Notes under the pieces: generated by a model
What the model was told of the DNA's origin: nothing
Database searches by the model: none
The model's input: only the letters and a program-made list of their open reading frames with translations
Assembly (NCBI RefSeq): GCF_963676685.1
Contig: NC_092346.1
Span: 97,081,917-97,145,916, forward strand
Reading direction: 5' to 3'
Length of the DNA stretch: 64,000 nt
From: Mytilus edulis
Lineage: Eukaryota > Mollusca > Bivalvia > Mytilida > Mytilidae
Position numbers and translations under genes: made by a program
Shown: positions 43,746 to 55,251 of the stretch, piece after piece
Numbering within the stretch: the stretch's first letter is position 1
Layout: every line of letters starts with the position of its first letter

Positions 43746-45620
43746 ACGACAGGTCTATTTCATGTAATTTTTTGTTTCTTCAACATTTATTACCTCCATG
43801 AAAGACTAACATATGGTTTGAAATTATACATACCAATCTTTCAATCTTTGTACCAGTGATTTTGATCACTTATTTAGTGGAAGACATTAGAGTAGCCTTA
43901 CACTTAGTCACAGAAGTTCTTAAGGGGTGTTAAAAAAAGAGGAGGTAAAACAGAATATTAAGAACAAATGTAAATATCATTGCAACTGTTTCTAAATAAA
44001 AAGTTTGGTTCTTATGATGATGAAATCTTCTCAAGAAAATGGCAAACATTGACAAATATACAATATATTTACTGATTTTTAAAGGGTTTAAAAAGACTAA
44101 CCTCCTCAAGGTAAATGTGTTTAAACCAGCAAGCTGACCGTAGACTCAACACATTGACAGTGCCTAACAGTTTTGATGTTGTTCCTACCACATTTTTACA
44201 GGTATTCAAAACCACAAAGAACCACACTTGCTTACAGGTAAATAGATTATAAGATAAATTGTGCAATTTTAGACCAGTACAAAATGTTTGCTGTGGTATT
44301 GTAGTAAAATGTCATAGACTCAATTCTGTAGACACTATGGTTTGCAAATTAAGTATTTATTCAAGAGAATTGCCATGATATTTCAATACAATTATCATTT
44401 TCATACCCCCTTTCTAGAGTTTTACTAAACAGAATAATTTAATATTAGGCCATGCCAGCAGCATGATTGTGATAATTGTAATGTTTATGCACTTTTCCTG
44501 TCTTCCAATATTTTAGATTTTTTAATATGTTGCATAATAAATATTTTTTTCACACTTTTTTTTCAAGAACTACTGAAATATGATTCATGAAATTTTGAAT
44601 AGTGGTACTGGAGAAAATGTGTTGAAAAAATAAAATTCATTCATTCAAAATTCCAAGAATCAACAAACTGAAAGAAGTGTCTGACAGTACATGTGTGAAA
44701 TAGTAGTCACAAATTAATGCCAGTTTAATTCACACTTTCAAGTTTTGATGGGAAATTCTTCATTTTGACAAGGTCCCATCTTTAACACTTGATATTTTTT
44801 TTCCTTCAAAAAATCTCCAATCTCAAATGGATTAGACATGTATAATTGCATAATTTTTATTAGAAGAAAATTGATATTCTGTAATCATTTTTCTTGAGAT
44901 GTCGATGACACACGCAAGGTCATTTAATCCTGGAAGCCTTTTGTTTTATTTTATAATGGTATACTCTGTAAACTTCTGTTATTAGATGTTTATTCATAGT
45001 TATACATGGACTTGATTGTAGTTGTTAAATTAAAAATAGTGGGAATTCCTAAGAATATTGGGTACAGTCTTCATGATGTCAGGATGCAGAAGTTAAAAGT
45101 TTTCATTTGATTGTCATTAAAAAGAGCACAATGGCTGTCAGTTATTCAAACAAAACTCTCAAAAGGAAAACAAATTAAAACTCTTGCTTTCAGTAAAAAT
45201 AGAAATAAAAGATACAAAGAGCATTTCCAGAAACTTTTCGTTTCTTTCTTTTCATTTTAGTGGAAAATGTTATAACAGTTAAATGCTAGTTCTCTGTCTA
45301 AATTGATGTTTAATGTGGTGATATTTTCTTGGATGAGCTGCAAAACTTCAACAGAGAAAGACATTAACAGAAATGCAAGATCCCAATTAGATTGATATAT
45401 GAAACTAAATTACAAATAAAGAAGAGTGTTTCCCTTTTGTATACTTCCTTTATCACTCTGTTGTGTCTCATAAATTCTGGTCGTTACATGAAAACCAATC
45501 CTATGGTTGTTTGTGATGATGACTAGTGCAGAAATTAGGAGTGATCAGTAAATATAACTTAATTGTTAAAATGAGTAAACATTTTAGAATAAACAAAAAG
45601 TTTGATTTTAATTTGCAAAC
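43746..45620. other. Mostly non-coding; one weak exon-like piece
   Basis: On the minus strand at about 44099-44226 an open piece (KNVVGTTSKLLGTVNVLSLR, then SACWFKHIYLEE) ends at a possible donor GAGGTTAGT. It has a plausible acceptor CCTGTAAG, but no recognisable domain, so it is not called as a gene. Confidence 0.3.
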
Positions 45621-45686
45621 CTGTCCAATTTTAGTTGTACCCTCAGCAGACATCTTGACAGTCCTGATTTGGACTGCTGAATCCAT
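45621..45686 (-). CDS. Possible short coding exon
   Basis: ATG at 45686 opens MDSAVQIRTVKMSAEGTTKI then GQ and reaches CAG|GTTTGC, a passable donor, after exactly 22 codons. Nothing downstream could be linked to it, and it lies only 120 bases past the terminal exon of the next candidate gene. Chance is quite possible. Confidence 0.2.
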
Positions 45687-45807
45687 GTCAACACATTTTG
45701 TATAGGTGCCATTGCTTTAACCCACTAAACCAAATCCAAATGATATGTATGTATAAATTGTAATTAAGACAATGTGTGGTGGGCATGCGCATTCATATTG
45801 TTAAATT

Positions 45808-45963
45808 TCAATTTCTTGAATGCAAAGCAATAAGCATCCTATGGACACATTCTTGAAATTCTTTCAGATAACTTTTGGAGCAGTTATGAGTCTGAAGCAT
45901 GCTCATAAAGGTTCTTTCCGTGATATCATTTTCATATTGGTCAAAACTTTGTTTTGCTTTCAC
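45808..45963 (-). CDS. Candidate terminal exon, unknown protein
   Basis: On the minus strand a pyrimidine-rich acceptor (TATCTCCTTCAAAGCTCAG) opens a phase-0 exon of 51 codons and a TGA: VKAKQSFDQYENDITERTFM, SMLQTHNCSKSYLKEFQECV, then HRMLIALHSRN. The charged, helical composition looks more like protein than the plus-strand frame over the same bases. The phase matches the 43-base exon at 47257-47299, so the two may be spliced together. No family recognised. Confidence 0.4.
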   Translation of the reverse strand: MKAKQSFDQYENDITERTFMSMLQTHNCSKSYLKEFQECVHRMLIALHSRN

Positions 45964-46194
45964 CTGAGCTTTGAAGGAGATATTATCAAAGAATTGATAG
46001 AAAACAGCACAGAAGCTTACTTTCTAGCTCATCAGGCCCAAGCATCATGATAGGCATTGTCATTACTATAAACCAATAAATGTCTTCTAATCTGAGGATC
46101 AATTCAACATTTCAAAGTGTTTTACTAATGATACTGACAAGCCACCACAAAGATATATAAATAGAACCATACAAATAGTTAGCAAATACATATA

Positions 46195-46465
46195 AAAAAA
46201 GATGTGATATGATTGCCAATGAGACAGTTCTCCACAACAGACCAAAATGACATAGAAATTAATAATTACAGGTCACCCCACAACCTTCAACAATGAGCAA
46301 AGCTAATATAGCATAGTCAGCTTTAAAAGGTCTCGAAATGACAATGTAAAACAATTCAAAGGAGAATCATAACAGGCTTATTTATGTACAAAAAATAAAG
46401 AAAAAACGTATATGTAACACATAAACAAACGACAACCACTGAATTACAGGCTCCTTATATCATGT
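46195..46465 (+). repeat. Interspersed repeat R1, copy
   Basis: GATGTGATATGATTGCCAAT, GAGACAGTTCTCCACAAC, ACAGGTCACCCCACAACC, GGTCTCGAAATGACAATG, GTAACACATAAACAAACGAC and CTGAATTACAGGCTCCTTA. Confidence 0.88.
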
Positions 46466-46804
46466 TCTCAGATATCATCTCCCAATTTAAACAAATCACG
46501 AAAAATTGAACCTATTATGTGTTGCTCTCCTAGCTATAAAATGTATCCAAAATCAAAGATGTGGAACATATTCTATCATTATCATTTGGTAACTAATGCA
46601 ATTAGTGTCTCTTCCATGCCCGTCTTGAACATAAACACTAAACTAAATATTAAATAAACAACACTCCTAATGCTCAGGTTGGTTGTCATCCTGCAACACA
46701 GTTAATAACACATATAGAAAAATCATAGAACTACATTTATCATAAAACACTGTCAAACATCCAAACATACTATCCACACTCATCTGTGTCCACACTTGTA
46801 TATC

Positions 46805-47170
46805 TTATATAAAAATATGTAGTGGTAATATGGTTGCCAATGAAACAACTAAAAGGGGTCATGATGTAAACAACTATAAGTCACCTTACAGCCTTCAACA
46901 ATGAGCAAAACCTTTATGGAATACTAATGGGTAAAAGACCTTTGCATAACAAAATAAAATTTTATGAAAAAAAATAAAGATACCAAAGAAACTTTGAAAG
47001 TTGAAGACAAACTGATGAAATGGCAAACTATGAAACTGACCAATAGACAAACAACAGCCCTCTGATGATCATAACGCAACATAAAAAACCACAAAGACTA
47101 AGCAACATAAACACAATAAAAAACCATGGGTAAGCAGATCCTACTCTACATATGGTACTATTGTGCTCAA
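46805..47170 (+). repeat. Decayed R1 fragment followed by decayed R2 fragment
   Basis: 46805-46930 follows R1 (GTAGTGGTAATATGGTTGCC, TACAGCCTTCAACAATGAGC). 46970-47170 follows R2 (GATACCAAAGAAACTTTGAA, ACTGATGAAATGGCAAAC, GGTAAGCAGATCCTACTC). Both are more diverged than the other copies. Confidence 0.65.
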
Positions 47171-47256
47171 GACAGTACAGAATTAGATTATCATCTTTGT
47201 AGTTGAATCATACAGAGATTATAATTATAAACTGTAAGAACGTACTAATTACTTAC

Positions 47257-47299
47257 AGAGTGATGCTTTTTCAGATTATTCACAGAATATTTCCTAGTT
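47257..47299 (-). CDS. Candidate 43-base internal exon
   Basis: Between a good acceptor (TTTTATATCCTCTCAG) and a near-consensus donor (CTCT|GTAAGTAAT) on the minus strand lies a 43-base exon whose only open frame reads TRKYSVNNLKKHHS after one split base. It ends in phase 0, as the terminal exon at 45963 requires. Its start phase does not fit directly onto the first exon at 50453, so another exon would be needed between. Confidence 0.3.
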
Positions 47300-48828
47300 C
47301 TGAGAGGATATAAAATCATGTGAGCCAGATATAGTATGGACAAAGATTAGTATGGACAACTGTTGATCATGTTTATAAAAGGTATGTATTGTATATTGTA
47401 ATGAATCTGAATACTTTGAAAAGGATTCAACATGTATTTAACTCTGCAATAACCAAGAAAGGTAAACTGTTCATTCTTAATGTTCCTGGATACTAATTTT
47501 CATGGATTGAACAACAATTTTTATTTTCTTGGATATTTGATTTCTTGGTTTTGCTTACAAGCTTAAAGACAATTTGTTCTTTGATCATGAAATTAACAAA
47601 AGTTGGTATCCCACAAATAATGATGAATCCCCATTAAGTAAATATATGTCCTGATTTGGTTAAATGCTCACTTTATTGCTGAGAGATGTCAACGTATCTT
47701 CTTATATTGTGACTATTTTTGAAAGCTAACAGCCTCTTAATTTAAGAATTTAGCTAAATTCACATAGAACTTCCAAGGTTACATTACAGTAGATTAAGCC
47801 TGATATTATTTTGTTAACAATGTTGAATATCTATCCAAGTTTTAGCATAATTATAGGGGGAAAATATTGTACGATATACATTAAACAAACAGTAATTACA
47901 TAGTCTGTCTTTCTATAACCTGATGCTAATACACTCAAACATTCACAAACATTATTTGGTAAATCTGAAATTGATCTTATTCAGAAATGTCGTAGAAATA
48001 AGTGATAAATGCATTATGCCCCATTAGACGACAAATTCATTACCATCTGATGTCCGAACTAGATAACTACTTTAATGGATGAGCGTGTGGGATTTGTAAT
48101 ACAGTTTGTGTGGATACACTTGAATTATCGTCAGTTGATAGTGGCATGGATTGTGTCACTTGTAGTATTTAAACATTATTATTACATTATATAATTGAAT
48201 TAGTATTTACGATAAGTAGATTTTGCCATTGTTTTAGTTATACTCCAGCTAAAAATGTCTGATATTTTGATTTGATAGTAACACTGAAATGTAGATAATG
48301 GCAGATAAGTTAATTTGTAAAAAACATATTTTATAGAATTAGATGATGATCATATAGAGTTTCAATGGTTATTGATATTGCATTTGAAATTAGGGATTCC
48401 GTAGTAGATGGCAAATTGTAAAATCATCAGTTATACAAGAGGGCCTGGTGGGGATCTATATTTCTGTGTCCTTTAATTTAAAGTCCATTGTTTTCTATTA
48501 TTTATATTTTAGCACCCTATTATTCTCTACTCATTTATTTTTTAGGCCATTTTAGCTATATATTCTCTTCTCTTTTTGTTACCATATTGCCTTATTTTTA
48601 TGCAGTTAAGCTGCATTATGCGAGCACCCTAGATTTGTGTTCTACCCAATAAATCCTGAAATACTTGCCATTGTTATTATCTAGCTTGCTACTATGTTAT
48701 TTATAACTAATTGAACACTTTTTTAATACTTTTTATTCTGGATTACAAAAAAAATGACCAGAAAAACCTTAAATGATCGTCGATTTATCCAAAAGTTTTA
48801 AAGTTACACATAGGAAGTAGTGCTTATT
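47300..48828. other. Spacer or intron; one repeat-like stretch
   Basis: About 48000-48160 has a minus-strand open run (MPLSTDDNSSVSTQTVLQIP) resembling, from memory, mussel repeat-derived frames. 48480-48600 has ATTATTCTCTA blocks akin to 21505-21625. No gene called. Confidence 0.35.
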
Positions 48829-48836
48829 AAGAATCC
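48829..48836. repeat. Target-site duplication, left (AAGAATCC)
   Basis: AAGAATCC here and at 50049-50056 bracket the LINE tail and its poly(A). Confidence 0.7.
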
Positions 48837-48843
48837 CCCAAAA

Positions 48844-49553
48844 ATGGTTATTATATTAAAAATACATTTGAATTTTACGATAAACAGAATAAACAGAATA
48901 AAGTAGTAATCCCAAGTGAGATATCTTTGAAATTAATCCAATATTCGTTAAATTTAGATATAGTTCCAAACTGTCAAATAAAATGGAATATTCAGTATAA
49001 TTCGGAATTACCGTGGAAAAAGATCTGGATAAATTTAAATAAAAGTATGTCCTCTAGGAAAGCAAATCAAATTAGCTGGAAAATTGTTCATAACATTATC
49101 TATACGGAGCAAAAACTATTTAGAATGGGCAAATCAAATAATGGCAAATGCCATTTTTGTAAAACAGAAAACGAAACTCTCACACACCTTTTTCACAACT
49201 GTAACATTATAATGGTTGTTTGGGAACACATTTTTGATGCGCTTAAAACATATAATGTACTAAATAACACAGTATATATTCCATTGAGCGAAGAACTTAT
49301 CATGCTAGGAATGTACGATTACAAAAAAAAGTACAATGTCATAACTAATACGATTATGAATACAGTTAAATGGATTATTTGGAAATGTAGGAATATAATC
49401 AAATATCAGTCTAAAAGTTTTACTTCCAGCCAATTGATAGCATATGCAAAACGGGAACTGGGAAGTTTAATTGAATCTATGGACAAATCATTATCATCCA
49501 AAAAAGAAAATTTTGCAGCTGAAATAAAACTTATAATAAATCTTATACATTAG
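48844..49553 (+). pseudogene. 5'-truncated LINE ORF2 C terminus with zf-RVT zinc finger
   Basis: From 48927 a 208-codon frame contains PWKKIWINLNKSMSSRKANQ, SWKIVHNIIYTEQKLFRMG and then C-x2-C-x8-H-x4-C (C75, C78, H87, C92) with ETLTHLFHNC, the zinc-binding domain behind LINE reverse transcriptases. The stretch 48844-48905 continues it upstream in another frame (EFYDKQNK) across a small AATAAACAG duplication, so the copy carries a frameshift. The polymerase itself is missing. It is a third LINE lineage distinct from 13606 and 17441. Confidence 0.88.
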
Positions 49554-50050
49554 TAAGTGATGAAATAATTTGTACTTACTTTCTTTTCCTTTTTAGAACA
49601 TAATACATCCAACGATAGAAATGTACAATACACGCATTTACAAGGTCGAGCATGTGACCTATAAAACCACTGACCGACACATAACAATGTAATCCAGGTG
49701 TTAAAAGTACAAAAAATTAAATGCCAATTATATAAGTAAAGGTAAATTATTGTGTAGATTGTAGTGTGTTTTGGGGGACTTTTATTAATGTATTTTATTT
49801 ACTGTAGAATATTGTGAACATTTTATACGCAAACTCAATCTGTGTAATTAATATGAATGTATAACTTATGTATGGAAAAAATATTAAATAGATTTTTTTT
49901 TTTTATGATAGAGTCCACCGTTTATCCCTGGACGTTGGATCATTGTAAACACAGGGCCCCTTGTGTATTCTTCCCTGAGTTATACAAGGAAAATGTAATC
50001 AGGTGATTTTCAATAAATGTATTTCAAGTCTTAAAAAAAAAAAAAAAAAA
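49554..50050 (+). mobile_element. LINE 3' UTR and poly(A) tail
   Basis: A ~480-base 3' UTR ends with TCTT and about 18 A at 50033-50050, directly followed by the right target duplication. This is the classical signature of target-primed insertion. Confidence 0.85.
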
Positions 50051-50056
50051 GAATCC

Positions 50057-50452
50057 TTGTGTAGTTCATTATGACTTGTGCTTTTAGCTAAGATGTCAAA
50101 GAACAATTGTATGAAATATTTAATCGCCGAAAATCTCTTAAGACAAGTAGTTTAGATTTCCCAAATGACAAAAGTCGTAGGAATATTGTTTGTCATCAAT
50201 ACGTAGTACAACTACGTCAGTAGTCTATTATATAATAAGTTCAACTGTTCATGCTGTTGGCGGCAATTTCAAATTAGAAAAAGAAACTTTCGTAGCTTTT
50301 CAATTTGGAGGCAGGTGTGCAAATTAGCGGTGGTCCGAGGTCCGCGACCTTCCACTTTTGCAAGCGGAATTTCGACTAGGATAGTTGGTTTCTAGCTACG
50401 CCCGACGTAGTCACCTTACATTTGAAAGAAAATAAGAAATTACTTTGCAAAC
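50057..50452. other. Start of intron 1 of the candidate minus-strand gene
   Basis: Moderately GC-richer DNA (GGTGGTCCGAGGTCCGCGAC) with no frame. Confidence 0.3.
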
Positions 50453-50536
50453 CTTTTCACCATGTTCACCAAAGTCTCCAATTAAACGAGCTAAAAACTT
50501 ATTTTTATCATTATTATTCATGACGGCGATGTTCAT
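50453..50536 (-). CDS. Candidate first coding exon, unknown protein
   Basis: ATG at 50536 opens 28 codons (MNIAVMNNNDKNKFLARLIG then DFGEHGEK) and meets the donor AAG|GTTTGCAAAG in phase 0. The upstream 100-200 bases are relatively CpG-rich, with YY1-like and ETS-like sites. I do not recognise the protein. The candidate exons at 47257 and 45808 on the same strand could belong to it. Confidence 0.45.
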
Positions 50537-50639
50537 TTTGTTCAACCGCTAGCTTTATACAGAAAATCGCCGACAAATATTGTATAAATTCGAGTGAAAT
50601 TGTATCTGATTGACAAAAACAACATTGTAAACACATAAC

Positions 50640-50692
50640 AATGGCGGCCGTGAAGACAAAATTTTACAAAATCGAATCCGATTCCGGAAGCG
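50640..50692 (-). promoter_or_regulatory. Promoter-like segment (YY1-like and ETS-like motifs)
   Basis: AATGGCGGCCGTG at 50639-50651 resembles a YY1 site, and TTCCGGAAGCGG at 50682-50693 resembles an ETS site. Both are frequent in TATA-less promoters. They sit about 100-150 bases upstream of the ATG at 50536. A very short plus-strand frame (MAAVKTKFYKIESDSGSG) also starts at the first motif, so a divergent promoter is conceivable. Confidence 0.4.
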
Positions 50693-50693
50693 G

Positions 50694-51169
50694 ATAAGGG
50701 TAATTCCGGGTTTGGCGATCATTTACAAAATAAATCCAAGGGGCAGGTGAAAAAATACATCTATGCATGGTAAATGAATATAAACACTAGTATTGTAAAC
50801 CAAAAGATATATGTAAAAGAAAGAAAAAGCAGAAAAATATTTTATTCAGAAACTCAAAATTACTTTTTGACAAATTTTAATTTAAAAATCCAATACAACG
50901 TGACAGCTGGGAACAGTATATCTAACAATATACATGTTCATGGTCACAGTCTAAATTTTCTTTATAAATGATAAATGATGATAATGCATGTGAGATGCTT
51001 TTAAAGTGTAAAGTTTACTGCAATTTCGAGGGGTTATTTGTTTTTTCTCAATTTTGAAGGGTCAATTAAAGTAGCTAAAAGTTTCATTCTTTATTTTCAC
51101 TAATAATGCAACTATATTATATATATACCTTAATGTAAGTAAATCATATGATTATATATATAGGTGGCA
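50694..51169. other. AT-rich spacer
   Basis: A 65-codon plus-strand frame (50774-50971) has no recognisable feature. Confidence 0.3.
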
Positions 51170-52225
51170 TTCTTTGGACCACTCTACCCCCTCCTGTTTG
51201 ATAACTTGGAAAAATTGAGGTAAAATTCTCGGAATATTCTTTATTAAGCTGAGAACAACCCATGCTTTGCAAATTTAAGGGGGGTGCAAGCCCGCAACCC
51301 TCCCCCGTCTGAATTCGCCCCTGCATATATTCAAGTATAGGACAATATAATAAATAAAAAATGAAATATAGGGGGAGTCCCTGTTTGAGAACTTGGAAAC
51401 GGTCGAGATCCACACCCCTTAACCATATATATTCATGTTTGTGACAATATGAAAAATCAAATGAAATATAGGAAGAGTTGCTAGGGGTCACCCCACCCCT
51501 CCTGTTTTAGAATTTAAAAATGGTCGAGATCCCCATCCCTAAACCATATATATTCATGTATGGGACAATATAACAAATCAGATGAAAGATAGGGGGAGTC
51601 CCTGAGGTCACTGTTCACCCTCCTGTTTGAGAACTTGGAAATGGTCAAGATCCTTACCCCTAAACCATATATACTCATGTATGGGACAATATAACAAATC
51701 AAATGAAATATAGGGGAAGTCCCTGTGGTCATCCCAACCCTCCTGTTTGAGAACTTGGAAACGGTGGAGATCCCCACACCAAAACAATATATATTCATGT
51801 ATGGATCAATATAACTAATTAAATGAAATATAGGGGGAGTCCCTTGGGTCACCCTACCCCTTCTGTTTGAGAACTTGGAAACCAATGAGATCCCCACCCC
51901 TAAACCATATATATTCATGTATGGCACAATATAACAAATAAAATGAAATGTAGGGGAAGTCCCTAGGGTCACCCTACCCCTAGTGGCGGATCCAGAAATT
52001 TTTATAAGTGGGGCCCACTTACTGACCTAAGAGGGGCCCGCTCCAGTCACGCTTCAGTGATTCCCTATATAAGCAACCAAATTTTTTCCAAAAAAGGATG
52101 GGGGCTTGGCCCCCGGCCCCCCTAAATCCTCTGCCTACCCCTACCTGTTTGAGAACTTGAAAACCGTTGAGATCCCCACCCCTAGATTATATTTATTCAT
52201 ATGTATGGGACAAAATAACAAATCA
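51170..52225. repeat. ~120-bp tandem array, about seven units, with an inserted MITE
   Basis: Each unit has CCTGTTTGAGAACTTGGAAA, GAGATCCCCACCCCTAAACC, ATATATATTCATGTATGGGA, CAATATAACAAATCA and AATATAGGGGGAGTCCCTG. CCTGTTT (TTCTGTTT in one unit) recurs at 51193, 51379, 51501, 51622, 51742, 51862 and, after the insertion, 52143. The 115- and 152-codon minus-strand frames are translations of the repeat. Confidence 0.92.
51982..52133. mobile_element. 152-bp MITE inside the tandem array
   Basis: Starts AGTGGCGGATCCAGAAATTT, shared with the element at 10155, and ends CCTAAATCCTCTG, a decayed inverse. CCTACCCCT at 51973-51981 is repeated at 52134-52142 (8 or 9 bases), a hAT-sized duplication. The interior has a GGGGCTTGGCCCCCGGCCCC stem. 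Confidence 0.85.
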
Positions 52226-53125
52226 TTTACATTTACTATGGGCAGGTCAGTCAGACCTCACCTTTGATCCCTGTTGTAGTGAACATTTGTCTAATTCGTG
52301 TCTCATAACTTTTGTACTATAGAACACAAACTCAGTTTTCTTTCCAGGGAAACCAGTCCATTCATACTATTACATGTTCATACTAAGTCAAATTGAACTT
52401 CTAGCAGTCAAATAAAACCAAGGTTAACTACCAAGTAGAACAACTGCAATCATTGGGAACTTGTACCACTGCAGACTCACCATAAAAAATATACATTGAT
52501 ACCGTATATGCATTGCTTTTGAAACCTTGATAACATATAAATTATTTGCCTTAACCCTTTCCTCCGTTGAATTTTTTTTTTTTGCATACTTGATTCGCAT
52601 AGGATTTTTCAATAAAATCCTGAAAATATGCTTTTAAGTATTAATGCATTGCGAAAAACAAATATTTCATCAAATAAATTTAAGTCAGATATTCCTATGA
52701 TATTCCTTTTCATATTGGATACACATTTTATTAAGTCTACTGCAGACACTTTGTAGTCAAAGCTTTTCAACAGAGGTACTACACAGGCGTCAAAAGGCGT
52801 CATTATGGAGTAAAGGGGGTGGCATCAAAAGGCGTCACTATGGAGGAAAGGGTTAATAAATAAATCATTAGATAAACATGAATGTACTATATATAAATGT
52901 TTAATGTTGAGGCAACATTGCCACAGTTTTCATAATTACGGTTGCCTTGGTTTTTGGTTAACTGCCTTCAGCGCTTACAGCGCTTTGATTTGTTGAGCCT
53001 GCGACTTTTGTCGCAGAAAGCTTATTATAGGGATAGTGCTCTGTCAGACAGTTTTAACTTGACCTCAACAACATTTTATGGATTCGGTGAACAAGGTTAA
53101 GTTTTAAAGGTCAAGTCCATATCTC
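52226..53125. other. Spacer; repeat-like TCGCAG motif near 53000
   Basis: Two short minus-strand frames (52424-52803) are unconvincing. 52930-53040 holds GTTGAGCCTGCGACTTTTGT and the self-complementary GCGACTTTTGTCGC, recalling the TCGCAGGCTCAAC motif of repeat A. Confidence 0.4.
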
Positions 53126-53128
53126 TGA

Positions 53129-53270
53129 TACTATAAGCAATAGGTCTAGTGTATTCAGTGTATGGAATAATTGTATGGTATACATGTACAACTGGCAGGT
53201 GTCATCAAACCTTGACCTCATTTTCATGGTTCAGTGGTTACAGTTAAGTTTTTGTGTTTTGGTCTGTTTT
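53129..53270 (+). repeat. Single unit of the ~148-bp repeat
   Basis: ACTATAAGCAATAGGTCTAG, GTGTATGGAATAATTGTATG, GGCAGGTGTCATC, CCTTGACCTCATTTTCATGG and TTTTGGTCTG match the tandem units at 62130-62700. Confidence 0.85.
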
Positions 53271-54160
53271 TATATGACTGCAAAATTTTTTGCGGTCATA
53301 TATTGTTATCACGTCGTCGTCGTCAACGTCGTCCAAAGACGTATGGTTTCCGGATAATAACTTTAGTATAAGTAAAAAGAAATCAACAAAATTTTGACAC
53401 AATGTTTATAACCACAAAAGGAAGTTTGGGATTGATTTTGGGGGTTATGGTCCGTAAGGTTAGGGATTGGGGGCCCAAAGGGGCCAAAAACAAGCATTTA
53501 TCTATTGCAAGACAATAAGTTGTGTATAAGTATTTTGATTGTTCTGAAATTGTACCACATTGTTTAATACCATAAGTAGAAGGTTGGGATATATTTTAAG
53601 GGTTATGGAGCAAACAGTCTAGGAATAAAGGGTCAAAAAGGGACAAAGACAAGCATTTTGTAGTTTCAAGACAATAAATTGGAATTATCTTTCTTTGTCC
53701 AGAATGGTTGTTGAATCACCTAAAGCCAATGTTTATGAAATTTTCTTTGAAAATTGGAGTTATCTTTCTTTGTCCAGAATAATAGTTGAATCAACTTAAA
53801 TCAATGCTATATACAATATACAATGCAATATTCACTTTTACTACCAACTGATAAATTAAAGCAATCTTTACCATTCAGTGATTACAAGCACTTTGATAAC
53901 CATTCTAGGGTTATGCCCCTTTACAAGTGGAAAAGTTGACAGGGTTTGACAGATTTTTTTCGTTTCTGTTCACTTAACTTAAGTTTGTCTCAACTAAATT
54001 TAATGAAATGTGTACATAATGCTTATTACCTCTAAACTCAGTTTAAGTTAAATTTTTGGCAGCTTCACTTTCACAGTTCTTCAGTTATGTCCCTTTATAA
54101 CATTATATGCTAGCGGGGGCATCATCTGTGTCCCTTTGGACACATTCCCCATTTATTTTT
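53270..54160 (+). repeat. Hairpin-plus-(CGTC)n repeat, copy 2
   Basis: Stem ATGACTGCAAAATTTTTTGCGGTCAT, then CACGTCGTCGTCGTCAACGTCGTC, then GGATAATAACTTTAG and duplicated TTTCTTTGTCCAGAAT blocks (53690 and 53770). It ends CGGGGGCATCATCTGTGTCC with GGACACATTCCCC. Same order as 31679-31998. Confidence 0.78.
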
Positions 54161-54282
54161 TTAGAAGTTACTTCTTATTTATATTAATTTTAACCATGAC
54201 TGTATGACATTTAATATTTGAATACTTTATGATGTATTTAAATGAGTAGTTATTGTTGCAAATAAAATTGAGAGAGGAAATG

Positions 54283-54625
54283 GGGAATGTGTCAAAGCGA
54301 TAACAACCCTACCATAGAGCAGTCAACAGCCGAAGGCCACCAATGGGTCTTCAATGTAGCGAGAAACCCGGCACCTGGAGGCGTCCTTCAGCTGACCCCT
54401 TAAAATATGTATACTAGTTCAGTGATAATGGTTGTCATACTAAACTCTGAATTATACACTAGAAACTGAAATTAAAAATTATACAAGACTAACAAAGGCC
54501 AGAGGCTCCTGACTTGGGACAGGCGCAAAATTGTGGCGGGGTTAAACATGCTTGTGAGATTTCAACCCTCCCCCTATACCTCTAGCCAATGTAGATAAGA
54601 AAACGCATAACAATATGCACATGAA
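54283..54625 (+). repeat. Interspersed repeat R3, related in style to R1
   Basis: GAGGAAATGGGGAATGTGTC, AAAGCGATAACAACCCTACC, GAGCAGTCAACAGCCGAAGG, ACCCGGCACCTGGAGGCGTC, AGAGGCTCCTGACTTGGGAC, GGCGGGGTTAAACATGCTTG and TTTCAACCCTCCCCC. The second half shares the R1-type ending. Confidence 0.7.
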
Positions 54626-54864
54626 AATTCAGTTCAAGAGAAGTCTTGAGTCCGATGTCAGAAGATGTAACAAAAGAAAATAAACAAAATGACAATAATA
54701 CATAAATAACAACAGACTACTAGCAGTTAACTGACATGCCAGCTCCAGACCTCAATGAAACTGATTGAAAGATTATGTCTTCATCATATGAATATCAGGC
54801 ACAATTCCTCCGGTTAGAGGTTTAGTATCATACTATCATAAAATATATGAGAAGAACATTTTAA

Positions 54865-54930
54865 ATTGTTATTTGTATGGAGAGTTGTCTCATTGGCACT
54901 CACACCACATCTTCCTATATCTATATAACC
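54865..54930 (-). repeat. R1 5' fragment, minus orientation
   Basis: The plus strand reads GGAGAGTTGTCTCATTGGCA then CACACCACATCTTCCTATAT, the reverse complement of the R1 start. Confidence 0.75.
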
Positions 54931-54983
54931 CGTGTCATGCCAACAACTGTTTTTTAAAAATGAATGTGTTTAGTTCTGGTGCA

Positions 54984-55190
54984 AAGACCCTATAAGTGAA
55001 TCAATATTAAAGCCAAAATATGCAATCTTTAATGACTTGACAACAGTATCGTAACTATATCCCTTCTTAATATGTCTGTTTAAAGGTTTTGTAAGCTTTT
55101 GAGGTGAATACTGACATTTTTGTGCTTTGTAAAGAATATTACCATACAAGATAGGACAACAAATGGAAGTTTTTAACGAATTAGATTGGC
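54984..55190 (-). pseudogene. 3' end of a YLDD-type reverse transcriptase, copy 1
   Basis: Aligns closely with 57069-57260 and encodes, on the minus strand, the C-terminal line YKAQKCQYSPQKLTKPLNR, LIKKGYSYDTVV, LKIAYFG and DSLIG. Only this end of the element is present, and it is cut at 55190. Confidence 0.75.
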
Positions 55191-55251
55191 TATACAGCCC
55201 TTGTACAGTCGGCTTGGTGCCAGAAGGCGTTTGGTGAGCTTTTAAATAATT

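Noticed and set aside
45820-46050. 76-codon plus-strand frame with acceptor-like TTCTTTCAG and AATAAA behind its stop
   Set aside because: The minus strand over the same bases gives a more protein-like exon with a better acceptor, so the plus frame is treated as its shadow; not fully excluded.
51144-51972. 115- and 152-codon minus-strand frames with repeated YMNIYGLGV-type segments
   Set aside because: They are translations of the 120-bp tandem array; the period being near a multiple of three keeps the frame open.
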